Shown here: one piece after another, positions 44,308-53,804 of the stretch | How the letters are laid out: each line of letters opens with the position of its first letter | Numbering within the stretch: the first letter of the stretch is position 1 | Assembly: GCA_901538445.1 (NCBI GenBank) | Contig: LR594584.1 | Location: 3,693,527-3,757,526, forward strand | Origin: Gemmataceae bacterium | GTDB lineage: Bacteria > Planctomycetota > Planctomycetia > Gemmatales > Gemmataceae | DNA: 64,000 bases | Direction: 5' to 3' | Notes under the pieces: model-generated | The model's input: only the letters and a program-made list of their open reading frames with translations | What the model was told of the DNA's origin: nothing | Databases searched by the model: none | Position numbers and translations under genes: made by a program

Positions 44308-45075
44308 CTACGCCTTCTTCACGGTCGGGATCTCGCGGCCCATCGTGCGCAGCAGCAGCTTCATGTCCTCCCACACGTCCCGCTTCATCGCCCCGGACTC
44401 GTCGCGGAGCAGCGCCGACGGGTGGAACGTGCAGACCAGGGGCACCCCGCGGAACTCGTACAGCTTCCCGCGGAGCCGCGTGATCCCGGTGGTCGTGTTC
44501 AGCAGGCTCTTGGCCGCGGTGCCGCCGAGCGCGACCACGAACTTCGGCCGCACGAGGTCGAACTGCCGCTCGAAGAACGGCCGGCAGTTGGCGCACTCGT
44601 CGGGCGTCGGCGTGCGGTTCCCGGGCGGCCGGCACTTCAGAGTGTTGAAGATGTAGACCTCCTCGCGCTTGAACCCGCACCCGTTGATGATCCGCGTGAG
44701 CAACTGCCCGGCCTTGCCCACGAACGGCTCGCCGGTGCGGTCCTCGTCGGCCCCCGGGGCCTCGCCGACGAACGCGACGTCCGGGTCGATCGGGCCGACG
44801 CCGAAGACCGTTTGCGTGCGCGTCGAGAACAGCCCCTCGCACCGGTTGCACCCGGCGACCTCGCCCGAAAGCACGGTCAGTTCGCGCGTGCGCCCGGCGA
44901 GCGGGTCGGGCGGCGGGGCGGGTTCGGCCACGACTTCCGGCACCGCGACCGGGGCGGGGGCGATCGTCAGCGGCTCGCCGCGGGGCACGAACGTCACCCC
45001 GGCGGCGCGCAGCGCGTCGAGGTGCGCCCGGACCTGGCGCGCGAGGTCGATCGGCGGACTGGTTCCCTCGGTCAT
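44308..45075 (-). CDS. Uracil-DNA glycosylase, family 4 (iron-sulfur)
   Basis: A 255-residue protein. The N-terminal ~75 residues are a proline-rich extension. The UDG core has the first iron-sulfur cysteines CNRCEG, the active-site loop [18 protein letters not shown], further cysteines in [19 protein letters not shown], and HPSALLR near the end. It removes uracil from DNA in base-excision repair. The extension is unusual but common among planctomycete members. It starts 13 bases after the stop of the triple kinase gene on the same strand. Confidence 0.93.
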   Translation of the reverse strand: MTEGTSPPIDLARQVRAHLDALRAAGVTFVPRGEPLTIAPAPVAVPEVVAEPAPPPDPLAGRTRELTVLSGEVAGCNRCEGLFSTRTQTVFGVGPIDPDVAFVGEAPGADEDRTGEPFVGKAGQLLTRIINGCGFKREEVYIFNTLKCRPPGNRTPTPDECANCRPFFERQFDLVRPKFVVALGGTAAKSLLNTTTGITRLRGKLYEFRGVPLVCTFHPSALLRDESGAMKRDVWEDMKLLLRTMGREIPTVKKA

Positions 45076-45088
45076 CGTCGCTTCCTCT

Positions 45089-47935
45089 TCACCCGCCGAA
45101 CAGCCACGCGAGCCACCCCTCCCCCGCGACGCGGCCGCCGCGGGCGTGGGCCGCGAACTGCGCCGCGGTCGCGTGCCGCTTCTTCGGGTGCCACTCCATC
45201 GCGCGCCGGCACACGCGGGTGAGCGACCCCGGCGGCGTCGCGGTCCGCCGCGCCTGTTGCGCGGCCCGGTGGAGCCCGACCCACTTGCGGTCCGGGAACC
45301 CGGCGCGGTTGCCGAACACGCCGTCGGGCGGGACGCCCATGAGCATCTCGGCGAGCAGCGCCCCGAGCGAGTACACGTCGGCGGCCGGCGTGAACAGGAT
45401 CGGCTCGCGGAGCATGTACTCCGGCGGCTTGTACCCGGCCCGGGTCTCGAGTTGCACGTCGAGCACGCCGGATTGCGGGGTCGCAGCGGCTGTGCCGGCG
45501 GTCGCCGCGAGCCGGAAGTCGGCCACCCGCGGCGAGCCGTCCGCGGCGAACAGGACCTTGTCCGGGTCGAGGTCGCCGTGGAACAGCCCGTGTAGGTGCG
45601 CGTGGTGGACCGCGTCGGCGACGGTGGCCGCCAGCGCCGCCGCGTCCGCCGCGGTCAGCGGGCCGCTCGCGAGCCGCCGCGTGAGCGTGCCGCCGGGCAG
45701 GTACTCCTGCACGACCGTGAGCCGCCCGCCGTACTCCTCGATCCCGAGCGTCGCCTGGATGTTCGGGTGCCGCACCTTCGCCGCGAGGTGCAGCGTCTTG
45801 CTGAGGTGGACGCGGGCGGTCGGGGTCAGCCGGGCGAGGTCGATCTGGTGGAGCGTGACCGCGTCGCCGTCCGGGGTGAGCGCCTTGACGAGCCGACCGA
45901 GCCGCGTGTCGCCGAGGGGCTCGATGTGGGAGTACCCCGGCGGGACGCCGCGGTCGGTGGGGGTCGCGACCGGCCCCGGGGCCGCCTGGGTCTCGCGGAG
46001 GAACGCCCGGAGCGCGTCGGCGAGGTCGCTCCCGCCCTGGTAGCGGCGGGCCGGGTTCGCGTCGAGGCACGTCAGGCAGATCGCCTCCAGCCGGGCGGGG
46101 ACGTCGAGCCGCAACTTCCCCGGCGGAACGACCCGGGCCGGGTCCGGCGCGCGGCCCGTGAGCAGGTGATAGAGCAACCGGCCGACCGCGAGCACGTCGT
46201 CGGTCGGCTGGCTGGGCTTGCGGGACAGGTCGGTGAACGTGGCGCTGCCGTCGCCGGTGAGCAGGACGTTGCCGGGCGACAGGTTCCCGTGCGAGTGGCC
46301 GAGCGCGTGGAGCGCTGCCAACGAGGCCGCCACCTTCAGGACCAGCTCGGCGGCGTCGCGGGGGGTGCGGTCGGCCGGCGCGACCCGCTCCAGCACGGCC
46401 GCGAGGCTCCCGCCGGGGGCGTACTCCATCGAGCAGTACACCAGCCCGTCGCGCTCGCCGAGGTCGTAGACATCGATGACGACGGGCGGCACCGCGCGGC
46501 CGGCCGCGTGGTAGTGCCGCTTCACCTCCGACGCGATCGCGGCCTGCCGCTCGAGCCGCTCCATCGCGGCCCGGCCCTCGGCCGGCGACGCGGGGGCGAC
46601 CTTGAGCGCCACCTCGCGGCGGAGCCGGGCCTGCCGCGCCCGGTACACGCGGCTCCCGCCGGCACCGGCCCCGAGGTCGCCCAATATGTCGAACCCGGAC
46701 CGCTTGGCCCACAGTGCGAACCACTGCTCCTTGTCCACGACCGCGGCCGCGACCCGCCCGCCGGCGAGGAACCCGCGGAGGTCGGTGGCGAGGTCCGCGG
46801 CCGTGGCGTACCGTGCGGCCGGGTCCTTCTCCAGGCACTTCAGACAGACCGCTTCCAGTGCCGGGTCGAGGCCGGGGCGGAGGTGCGTCGGCGGGAGCGG
46901 CTTGTCCATCACCTGCGCGAGCACCAGTTCCATGCTGGTGCCCTGGAACGGGGTCCGCCCGGTGAGGCACTCGTAGAGCATCGTCCCGAGCGCGTACACG
47001 TCGGCCGCGGGGCCGACGTCGGTCCGGCCCTGGGCCTGCTCGGGGGCCATGTACGCCGGGGTGCCGAGGACCGCGCCCGAGTGCGTCATCCCCGCGACCT
47101 CGAGGTTCTTCGAGAGCCCGAAGTCGGTGACGACCGGGCTCCCGTCGGCCCGGAGCAGGATGTTGCTCGGCTTCAGGTCGCGGTGAACGACCCCGGCGGC
47201 GTGCGCGGCCTGCACGCCCCACGCGATCACCTCCAGCACCCCGGCCGCCTCGCGGTCGGCCATCGGCCCGCGGCCGAGCCGGTCCGCGAGGCTCCCGCCC
47301 TCGACGAGTTCGAGCGCGATGTACGGGCACCCGTCGAGTTCGCCCGACTCGTACACGCGGACGATGTGCGGGTGGTTGAGCCGGGCCAGCGCCTGGGCCT
47401 CGGCGAGGAACCGCAGCCGTTCCGCGGCCCCGACCCGCGCCCCGCCGAGGATCATCTTGAGGGCCGCGAGCCGGTTGAGCCGCCGGTGCCGGGCCTTGTA
47501 CACCACGCCCATGCCGCCCCGCCCGAGTTCGCCCAGGATCTCGTACCCGACGAGGTCGCCGGCCGCGGCCCGGTCCGGGCCCGCCTCCTCCGCGAGCGCC
47601 GCCCACCGCTCGATCAGCCCGCGGAGCCGGCCGGCGACCGCCGTGAACCGGGCCGCGAACGTGTCGGGGTCCGGCTCCACGCCGTGCTCGGCGGTCAGGA
47701 CGAACTCCTGGAGCGCGAGGTCGGCCGCGTGCTCGGCGAGCGCCGGGAGCGCGGCGAGGTACGCCTCGGTCGGAACGAGGTTCCCGCTCGCCCACCGGCC
47801 CCGCATGTGGTTGCGGGCCAGGGAGAGCTGGTCGGCGGGCGGCAGGTCCGCGAGTTCCCGCACGGCGGCCGACAGGACCGACGCGGGCGCGCCCCCGTCG
47901 CTCGACGCCGCGATGTGGATGCGAGACGTGCTCAT
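45089..47935 (-). CDS. Protein with one active and two degenerate Ser/Thr kinase domains
   Basis: A 948-residue protein. Domain 1 (about residues 130-400) is complete: [32 protein letters not shown] and [10 protein letters not shown]. Domain 2 (about 425-680) keeps the fold (REVALKVA) but its catalytic loop is HGNLSPGN and the DFG is replaced by DLS. Domain 3 (about 700-930) has HGDLDPDK and DFR. Both are thus pseudokinases. A helical N-terminal ~120 residues precedes them and no membrane helix is seen. The pseudokinases may sense ligands or hold partners for domain 1. The divergent lipoate ligase gene begins 88 bases away. Confidence 0.88.
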   Translation of the reverse strand: MSTSRIHIAASSDGGAPASVLSAAVRELADLPPADQLSLARNHMRGRWASGNLVPTEAYLAALPALAEHAADLALQEFVLTAEHGVEPDPDTFAARFTAVAGRLRGLIERWAALAEEAGPDRAAAGDLVGYEILGELGRGGMGVVYKARHRRLNRLAALKMILGGARVGAAERLRFLAEAQALARLNHPHIVRVYESGELDGCPYIALELVEGGSLADRLGRGPMADREAAGVLEVIAWGVQAAHAAGVVHRDLKPSNILLRADGSPVVTDFGLSKNLEVAGMTHSGAVLGTPAYMAPEQAQGRTDVGPAADVYALGTMLYECLTGRTPFQGTSMELVLAQVMDKPLPPTHLRPGLDPALEAVCLKCLEKDPAARYATAADLATDLRGFLAGGRVAAAVVDKEQWFALWAKRSGFDILGDLGAGAGGSRVYRARQARLRREVALKVAPASPAEGRAAMERLERQAAIASEVKRHYHAAGRAVPPVVIDVYDLGERDGLVYCSMEYAPGGSLAAVLERVAPADRTPRDAAELVLKVAASLAALHALGHSHGNLSPGNVLLTGDGSATFTDLSRKPSQPTDDVLAVGRLLYHLLTGRAPDPARVVPPGKLRLDVPARLEAICLTCLDANPARRYQGGSDLADALRAFLRETQAAPGPVATPTDRGVPPGYSHIEPLGDTRLGRLVKALTPDGDAVTLHQIDLARLTPTARVHLSKTLHLAAKVRHPNIQATLGIEEYGGRLTVVQEYLPGGTLTRRLASGPLTAADAAALAATVADAVHHAHLHGLFHGDLDPDKVLFAADGSPRVADFRLAATAGTAAATPQSGVLDVQLETRAGYKPPEYMLREPILFTPAADVYSLGALLAEMLMGVPPDGVFGNRAGFPDRKWVGLHRAAQQARRTATPPGSLTRVCRRAMEWHPKKRHATAAQFAAHARGGRVAGEGWLAWLFGG

Positions 47936-48010
47936 ATGGCGGATAGCGTACCCGGTCGCGACGCGAGGCGGAAGGTGGTAGCGGCCCGGCAGATGTTCCG
48001 GCGGCGGCCC

Positions 48011-48016
48011 TATAAT
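48011..48016 (+). promoter_or_regulatory. Consensus -10 box just before the lipoate ligase start
   Basis: A perfect TATAAT ends six bases before the ATG at 48023. Transcription would be expected to begin at or next to the A of the start codon, which would make the mRNA leaderless. No good -35 is seen 16-18 bases upstream. Confidence 0.5.
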
Positions 48017-48022
48017 TCCTGC

Positions 48023-48754
48023 ATGAACCACATCCGCCTGCTCCCGTTCGCCGCGGCCGACGGGCCGACGAACATGGCCGCCGACGAGGCGCTGCTGGAA
48101 GCCGCCCGCGACACCGGCGTCGCGTCGCTCCGGTTCTACGCCTGGAGCGAGCCCACCGTCTCGCTCGGGTACTTCCAGCCGGCCGAGGTCCGCCGCACGC
48201 CGAACCTCGAAGCCCTCGCGTGGGTCCGTCGTTCGACCGGCGGCGCGACCATCGTTCACCACCACGAGTTGACGTACAGCTTCGCCCTGCCCGCGAGCGC
48301 CCCGAGGTCGCCCGAGTCGTGGATCTGCCGGTTCCACCGGCTCGTGCGGGCGGTCGTCGCGGAACGGGGCGTGCCGTCGAAGCTCGTCGTGTGCGGGGCG
48401 GAGCAGAAGCTCGGCGACGTTCTGTGCTTCCTGCACCACACCCCCGGCGACCTCGCGGTGAACGGGTCGAAGATCGCGGGCAGCGCGCAGCGGAAGCAGC
48501 ACGGGGCGCTGCTCCAGCACGGGAGCTTGCTGCTGAACCGGAGCGAGTTCGCCCCGGAGCTGCCCGGGGTCAACGACCTCGCCGCCGGCACCGCGGTCAC
48601 GGGCGACGACCTCGCGGCGGAACTCGCGGCCCGGTTCGCGGCCGAGTGCGGGGCCGAGGTCCGCCCCGGCGAGTGGACCGCCGCCGAACTCGCTCGGGTG
48701 CCCGAGATCAAGGCCGAGAAGTACGCGAACCCCGAGTGGAACCACCGGCGCTGA
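48023..48754 (+). CDS. Lipoate-protein ligase/octanoyltransferase family protein
   Basis: A 243-residue member of the lipoate ligase superfamily. Conserved parts are ADGPTNMAADEALL, RRSTGGATIVHHHELTYSF and VNGSKIAGSAQRKQHGALLQHGS, with a lysine in the position of the LplA/LipM catalytic region. Length is closer to LipM/LipL than to full LplA with its C-terminal domain, so it may transfer octanoyl or lipoyl groups without a separate activation domain. Target proteins would be the E2 and H subunits. No ribosome binding site is seen, in line with a leaderless start. Confidence 0.88.
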   Translation: MNHIRLLPFAAADGPTNMAADEALLEAARDTGVASLRFYAWSEPTVSLGYFQPAEVRRTPNLEALAWVRRSTGGATIVHHHELTYSFALPASAPRSPESWICRFHRLVRAVVAERGVPSKLVVCGAEQKLGDVLCFLHHTPGDLAVNGSKIAGSAQRKQHGALLQHGSLLLNRSEFAPELPGVNDLAAGTAVTGDDLAAELAARFAAECGAEVRPGEWTAAELARVPEIKAEKYANPEWNHRR

Positions 48755-48786
48755 GCCCCGCGCGGTCCCACCAGTAGAAGTGGCAC

Positions 48787-49884
48787 ATGGACGCCGACCC
48801 GCAGTTCATCGTTCGCCGGCTCGGGTGGCACCAGGCCCCGCACGGGGACCACTACACCCGCCGGCTCCCGACCGCGTCCGAGATCCTCGCGTTCGACACG
48901 TTCGACGCGGCCGAGGGGCACCGCCGCCAGCTCGAAGCCGACGCGCGCCGCGGCGAGAACCCGTTCCGGTTCGGCGGCGCGGCGCTGTACTTCCAGTCGT
49001 CCCTCGACGCGCCCCGGCTCCACGACTGGCTCCTCGACGCGGGCATCGACCCGCCCGTCGAGCAGCTCCGCCACCGCGACTGGCGGGAGTGGTGGGACGC
49101 GTTCTCGCACACCTGGAGCGAGGAGCAACTGCACCACGCCTGGCAGGGGCTCGACAAGGTCCGGTACTTCGACGTGGCGGAGGAGGTCGATCGCGAACCG
49201 CTGCGGCTGGTGGTCGAGATCAGCTTCGTGGAGCGGGGCAACCGGAACCGCACCGCGGTGCGCGAGGGCGGGATGCCGCACGGGCTCTTCCGCCGCGAGC
49301 GCGACGCGAGGGTGCGGTGCGACCGGCTGAACGCCGACCGCCGCGAGGCCGAGCAGTTCGAGTGGTGGGTGTACGGGTACGGCCAGCGGCTCGGGTACAA
49401 CGCCCGCGCCCGCGACCCGGCCGAGACCGTCTTCTACGAGGTCCAGAAGGTCCGCGGCGAGGTCGGGCCGGGCGAGCCGACCGCGTTCCTCGTCCAGCGG
49501 CGGGCGATCGACCCGAGCGGGTTCGCGAGCCACGACGCCCGCGGCCGCGACACCCGGGCACGCGTGCCCGTCCGCGTGTTCGCCGATCGCGCGAGCGCCG
49601 CGGCGCACCGCGACGAACTGATCGCCCAGGCTCGCGCGACGATGAACCCGTTCCAGGTGTTCCCGCCGGAACTGGCCGGGCTGTCCGAGCACCACCTCGC
49701 CGAGGCCGCCGCGGCGCTCGGCCCGCCGCTGCCGTGGCCGACCGGCTTTCGGCCGGCGCAGTGGCGCGAGTGGTGGGACCTGTGCCAGGACGAGGTGACG
49801 CCGGAGCAGCGCCTGGCGGCGTGGGAGCTGTTCGACGCGCACCCGCTGTTCGAGGTGCTCCCGATCCCGGTGGCGGAAGGGTGA
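48787..49884 (+). CDS. Unknown protein with internal duplication
   Basis: A 365-residue protein without signal peptide or known motif. It contains two related halves: in each, a FDxxxxAxxHRxxL-type helix is followed by NPF and later by WREWWDxxxxxxxxEQxxxAW and FxV. The words are WREWWDAFSHTWSEEQLHHAW near residue 100 and WREWWDLCQDEVTPEQRLAAW near 325. The family is unknown to me; its tryptophan-rich pattern resembles a protein-binding module. It begins 32 bases after the lipoate ligase stop. Confidence 0.7.
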   Translation: MDADPQFIVRRLGWHQAPHGDHYTRRLPTASEILAFDTFDAAEGHRRQLEADARRGENPFRFGGAALYFQSSLDAPRLHDWLLDAGIDPPVEQLRHRDWREWWDAFSHTWSEEQLHHAWQGLDKVRYFDVAEEVDREPLRLVVEISFVERGNRNRTAVREGGMPHGLFRRERDARVRCDRLNADRREAEQFEWWVYGYGQRLGYNARARDPAETVFYEVQKVRGEVGPGEPTAFLVQRRAIDPSGFASHDARGRDTRARVPVRVFADRASAAAHRDELIAQARATMNPFQVFPPELAGLSEHHLAEAAAALGPPLPWPTGFRPAQWREWWDLCQDEVTPEQRLAAWELFDAHPLFEVLPIPVAEG

Positions 49885-50001
49885 CGGCGGCGCGAACCCG
49901 TGGCGGCCCACGCCCCTCTCTCCCCCTCTCCCGACTGCCATGTAATTCGGCACGGGAAGTGTGGTATCCCTCCTGTCGCCCGGTCCCGGAGAGCCGCCGA
50001 G

Positions 50002-51297
50002 ATGTCCGAAGCCGCACCGCCCGCGAGTCGCACGCCGCCGAAGATCACCCGCGGGGAGTGGGCGCTCATCCTCGTCCTCGTCGCCATCCAGTTCACGCAC
50101 ATGGTCGATTTCGTCATCATCATGCCGCTCGGGAAGCGGCTGATGGGGGAACTCGACATCGGGCCGGCCGAGTTCGGGTGGATCGTGGCGGTGTACGCGA
50201 TCGCGGCCGGGGTCGCGAGCTTCCTCGGGTGCCTCGCCATGGACCGGTTCGACCGGCGGTCGGTGCTGCTGAGCATGTACGGCGGGTTCGCGCTCAGCAC
50301 GCTCCTGTGCGGCCTTGCGCCGAGCTACGCGTGGCTCCTCGTCGCGCGGACGCTCGCGGGCGTGTTCGGCGGGCTGGCCTCGGTGTCGATCATGGCGGTG
50401 ATCGGCGACGTGTTCCCGGCCGAGAAGCGGGGCCGGGCGACCGGGGCGCTCACGTCGGCGTTCGCGGTCGCGAGCGTGGTCGGGCTGCCCATCGGGCTCG
50501 TCCTCGCCGACCACTTCGGCCGCGGGGCACCGTTCGTCGTGCTGGCGGCGCTCAGCGCGGTCGTGTGGGTGCTGGCCGCGGTGCGGCTGCCGCAGGTCCG
50601 CGGGCACCTCGCGCACGCCCGCGGGGGCACGTGGGCCGAGTTCCGGGCCGTGATCGCCGAGCCCAACCACCGCCGCGCGTTCGCGTTCAGCTTCTTCCTG
50701 GCGCTGGGCACGTTCACCGTGGCTTCGTTCATCGCGCCGTACTTCTCGACCCTGAACGGGTGGACCGAGAACGACATGGCGGTGCTGTACTGTGCCGCCG
50801 GGGTGTTCACGCTCATCGGGATGGGGTTCGTGGGCCGCATGGCCGACCGGTTCCCGCGGCTCACGCTGTTCCGCGTGCTCGGCGGCGTCACCGCGGTCGC
50901 GGCGCTCGTGGTGACGAACCTGCCCCCCGGCCCGCTGTGGGTCGGGGCGGTCGCGTTCAGCCTGTTCATGGTGAGCGCCGCCGGACGCATGGTGCCGGCC
51001 CAGGCGATGCTGCTCGGTGCGGCCCGGCCGCAGAACCGCGGCGCGTTCATGAGCCTGAACACCGCCGTGCAGCACCTGTCGACCGGAATCGCGCCGCTGA
51101 TCGCCGGGTCGCTCGTCACCAAGCACGCCGACGGCCCGATGACCGGGTTCCCGGCCGTGGGACTGGTGGCGGTGCTGTTCACGCTCATCTCGCTGTTGCT
51201 CGCCGGCCGGGTGCGGACCACGGCGGTCATCGCCGTGCCGCAGCAACCCGCCCCCGGGCTGGCCGCCGAGGCCCCGGAACCGGTCGCCGCGGCGTAG
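50002..51297 (+). CDS. Major facilitator superfamily transporter
   Basis: A 431-residue transporter with 12 predicted helices. The MFS motif between helices 2 and 3 reads CLAMDRFDRRSVLL, close to GxxxDrxGrrxxL, and motif GALTSAFAVASVVGLPIG lies near helix 5. The layout fits the DHA1-type drug/proton antiporter group. The loss of a C-terminal charge and a long proline- and alanine-rich end are unremarkable. It is probably inner membrane; the substrate is unknown. A hairpin follows 12 bases after the stop. Confidence 0.9.
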   Translation: MSEAAPPASRTPPKITRGEWALILVLVAIQFTHMVDFVIIMPLGKRLMGELDIGPAEFGWIVAVYAIAAGVASFLGCLAMDRFDRRSVLLSMYGGFALSTLLCGLAPSYAWLLVARTLAGVFGGLASVSIMAVIGDVFPAEKRGRATGALTSAFAVASVVGLPIGLVLADHFGRGAPFVVLAALSAVVWVLAAVRLPQVRGHLAHARGGTWAEFRAVIAEPNHRRAFAFSFFLALGTFTVASFIAPYFSTLNGWTENDMAVLYCAAGVFTLIGMGFVGRMADRFPRLTLFRVLGGVTAVAALVVTNLPPGPLWVGAVAFSLFMVSAAGRMVPAQAMLLGAARPQNRGAFMSLNTAVQHLSTGIAPLIAGSLVTKHADGPMTGFPAVGLVAVLFTLISLLLAGRVRTTAVIAVPQQPAPGLAAEAPEPVAAA

Positions 51298-51309
51298 GCC
51301 ATACCAGTT

Positions 51310-51356
51310 TTGGTTGCTGGAGCCGGCTTCTGAGAGGCCGGTGCCACTACAACCAA
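51310..51356. repeat. Hairpin after the MFS gene
   Basis: An outer stem TTGGTTG (51310-51316) with CAACCAA (51350-51356) encloses a second stem (about 51319-51345, GGAGCCGGCTTCT with AGAGGCCGGTGCC, 10 of 13 pairs). It begins 12 bases after the stop codon and lacks a U-tract, like the other 3'-end elements. Confidence 0.65.
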
Positions 51357-51800
51357 CAGACGCAGCGATTTCCTGTGATGCGGACACCCGGGCGTGAAGT
51401 GCGGCCACCCTCCTCCGCAAAGAGGGACCGACAATAGCTTAGAATCACCAGAACCATCCGCCCAGGGTATAAATGCGCTCAGTACCGGCAGGAAACATGG
51501 TCGAATTTCATGCCGCACAGTATTTCTCTGAACTTTCTTTCGCTCGCGCCACACCTGACTCGGCCGTAACCACCACCAGAATAACACCTTGGAATTTGTC
51601 TCACGGTCATTCCTCCAGACAAGTGAAATGGTTCTGGAGAGGGGTTCCCCCGTTTCGGCCAGAAGCAATTACACGCGCACGAGTGATACGCACCACGGGA
51701 AACACCCGTCGTGAGCGGTCGCGGCTCGCCAGGCACTTCGTTCCTGGAACGCGGATCACAGAGGCCGGCTACAGGGCGGGAACGACCCGTCGGAATTGGG
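51357..51800. other. Low-G+C intergenic stretch, no supported gene
   Basis: About 440 bases that are visibly richer in A+T than the rest of the window, with weak short open frames on both strands (for example 51479-51736 minus, with no recognisable motif). It may be the remains of a transferred or decayed gene. The neighbouring genes are on opposite strands and convergent. Confidence 0.45.
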
Positions 51801-52874
51801 TCACGTCGCCTTCTGCCGCAACTCGGTGAGCAGGGCCGCGAAGTCCGCGGGCGGCGGTGCCTCCCAGCTCAGGGCGGTGCCGCTGACCGGGTGGACGAAC
51901 CCGAGGCGGGCCGCGTGGAGCATCGGCCGCTTCGCGCCGGTGCCGTCCGGGGCCGGCTGCCCGTTGAGCGGCCGGTCGTACACCTTCTCCCCGCACAGCG
52001 GCGTCCCGTTCTCGCCCAGGTGGATGCGGACCTGGTGCGTGCGGCCCGTTTCGAGCCGGCACTCGACCAGTGCGTGCGCCCCGAGCGCTTCGGTCACCCG
52101 GACGTGCGTGACGGCCCGCTTGCCCCCGGCCGCGTCGCCCGTCGCGCTGCCCCGGCGGCCGTCGCCGCGGTCGTCGATGAACACCGACTCGATCCGCTTC
52201 GACGCGGGGACGCCCCGGGTCAGCGCGACGTAGCTGCGCTCGACGGTGTGCTTGCGGAACTGCTTCGTGAGGTGCTCGGCGGCGGCCCGCGTGCGGGCGA
52301 ACACGACGAGGCCGCTCGTGTCGCGGTCGATGCGGTGGACCGCGGTGAGCGGCTTGCCGGGCGCGCCGAGCGCGACCGGGAGCAGGTCGGCGAGCGTCTT
52401 CGGCAGGAACTTCTGCGCGCGTGCGCCGAACTCCTCGGCCTCGTCCTTGTGCCGCATCGTGGTGAGCCCGGCCGGCTTGTTCGCCACGACGACCGCGTCG
52501 TCCTGGTACACAATCACGGACTCGGGCAGGCCGGGGACCGGCACCGCCGGGGGCGACTTCTTCGCGTTCGCTGCGGCCCTCGCGGGCGGGGGGGCGGCCT
52601 TCTTCGCGGCCTTCTGCGCCTTCTTCTGGGCCTTTTCGGCGAGCCGCTTCCGCTCCTCGGGCGGCAACTCGATGGACCCGGCCGCGAGTTCGATCCGCTT
52701 GCCGAGCTGGAGCCGCCGGTCCACGTTGGGCTCGACCTGGCCGCTCACCTTGACGTGCCGGCCCTCGACCAGCCGCTTCGCCTGCGACCAGCTCAGCCCG
52801 TACCGCATCTTGAGCGCGGCGGCGAGCGTCTTGTTGTGTTCCCGGCGGTCGACCACGAACTGAATCGGCGGCAT
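51801..52874 (-). CDS. RluA-family pseudouridine synthase with S4 domain
   Basis: A 357-residue enzyme. The N-terminal S4 RNA-binding domain (LVEGRHVKVSGQVEPNVDRRLQLGKRIEL) is followed by a lysine- and alanine-rich linker and the RluA catalytic domain. The catalytic aspartate is in HRIDRDTSGL, and the conserved LETGRTHQVRIHL follows. It converts a uridine in rRNA or tRNA to pseudouridine; the site cannot be predicted. The linker of about 35 residues rich in K and A is longer than usual. ATG at 52874 is used; an upstream start at 52904 adds ten residues. Confidence 0.93.
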   Translation of the reverse strand: MPPIQFVVDRREHNKTLAAALKMRYGLSWSQAKRLVEGRHVKVSGQVEPNVDRRLQLGKRIELAAGSIELPPEERKRLAEKAQKKAQKAAKKAAPPPARAAANAKKSPPAVPVPGLPESVIVYQDDAVVVANKPAGLTTMRHKDEAEEFGARAQKFLPKTLADLLPVALGAPGKPLTAVHRIDRDTSGLVVFARTRAAAEHLTKQFRKHTVERSYVALTRGVPASKRIESVFIDDRGDGRRGSATGDAAGGKRAVTHVRVTEALGAHALVECRLETGRTHQVRIHLGENGTPLCGEKVYDRPLNGQPAPDGTGAKRPMLHAARLGFVHPVSGTALSWEAPPPADFAALLTELRQKAT

Positions 52875-52914
52875 GGCTGGCGTCTCGGGCGACCCCAGCG
52901 GCACCGGGGTCGGG

Positions 52915-53652
52915 TCAGTCTGGGAGGGCGAAGGCGTCCGGGTCGATCCGCTCCAGGGGCGTGAACTTTTCGACCACGATCTCGGCGACCTTGCGGCCGT
53001 CGCGGGTCACGAGCGAGCGGGTCGGGCGGACGAGGCCGGCGACCTCCTTGAACTCGGAGAACGTGGTTTCGAGGTCGCCCTCTTTGCCGGTCTCCGGGTC
53101 GACGCTCCGGTGCGCGATCCGCGTCAGGTGGCCGGTCGAGCGCTCGAACGCGAGCCGCAGGTCCGGGAAGCCGCGGACCAGCACGACGAGCCCCGTCGCG
53201 TCCGGCCCGCGGAGCTGCCGGTCGGCCCGCAGGACGAACTTCCGGTCCGCGGTCAGCGGGGTCAACTGGGCCACTTCATTTAAGAGTACCGCGAGTTGCA
53301 GTTCGCGGACACCCGCGTCCGTGAGCGGGACCGCCCGCCCGTTGATCCGCTGACGCGCCTTCGCGCCGTCGGCGACCTGGATCAGTTCGACCGGTCCGCC
53401 GTCGGCCTCGCAGGTCACCCGGGACCGGAACCGGCCGGGCGCGTGGTGGGCGTGCTCGAACGTGAACTCGCGGTTGGCGGTCGGGAAGAAGAGCGTCCCC
53501 TTCCCCACGCTGCGGCCGGCCGGGTACTTGGCGAGCGTCTCGGCCCCGCCCGCGGCGGTCACCGCAGCCTTCACCAAGTCGTCCGGCTTGTCCTGCGCCG
53601 TCGCCGGGAGAAGAACGGCGATCGCGAGGGCGGCACACAGCAGGGCGCGCAT
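52915..53652 (-). CDS. Secreted protein of unknown function
   Basis: A 245-residue protein with a signal peptide (ALLCAALAIAVLLPATAQDK). The mature part alternates strands of similar length (KGTLFFPTANREFTFEHAHHAPGRFRSRVTCEADGG, and AFERSTGHLTRIAHRS) and resembles LolA-like or outer-membrane-lipoprotein-sorting folds that bind hydrophobic ligands. No catalytic motif is visible. The family reading is inference. The gene stops 40 bases before the RluA-type gene on the same strand. Confidence 0.7.
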   Translation of the reverse strand: MRALLCAALAIAVLLPATAQDKPDDLVKAAVTAAGGAETLAKYPAGRSVGKGTLFFPTANREFTFEHAHHAPGRFRSRVTCEADGGPVELIQVADGAKARQRINGRAVPLTDAGVRELQLAVLLNEVAQLTPLTADRKFVLRADRQLRGPDATGLVVLVRGFPDLRLAFERSTGHLTRIAHRSVDPETGKEGDLETTFSEFKEVAGLVRPTRSLVTRDGRKVAEIVVEKFTPLERIDPDAFALPD

Positions 53653-53714
53653 CGGGAAACCTCCGTGTGGGACGACCGCCGGGGTCGTTGACCCGACCCA
53701 TCTTGAAGTGCTTC

Positions 53715-53779
53715 GGTCCGAGCCCGAGCGCCGAGCGAGGGGTTCACGTGGACCCTCGCTCGGCGCTCGGGCTCGGACC
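53715..53779. repeat. Perfect 27-bp inverted repeat
   Basis: Arms at 53715-53741 and 53753-53779 are perfect complements with an 11-base loop. They begin GGTCCGAGCCCGAGCG. The element lies 25 bases after the stop codon of the gene at 53805 on the minus strand. Confidence 0.92.
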
Positions 53780-53804
53780 AAGCCGAAAGATCATCGGCGG
53801 GGCG

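Noticed and set aside
51479..51736. An 85-codon minus-strand open frame in the A+T-richer island
   Set aside because: No known motif, no ribosome binding site, and composition unlike the coding genes.
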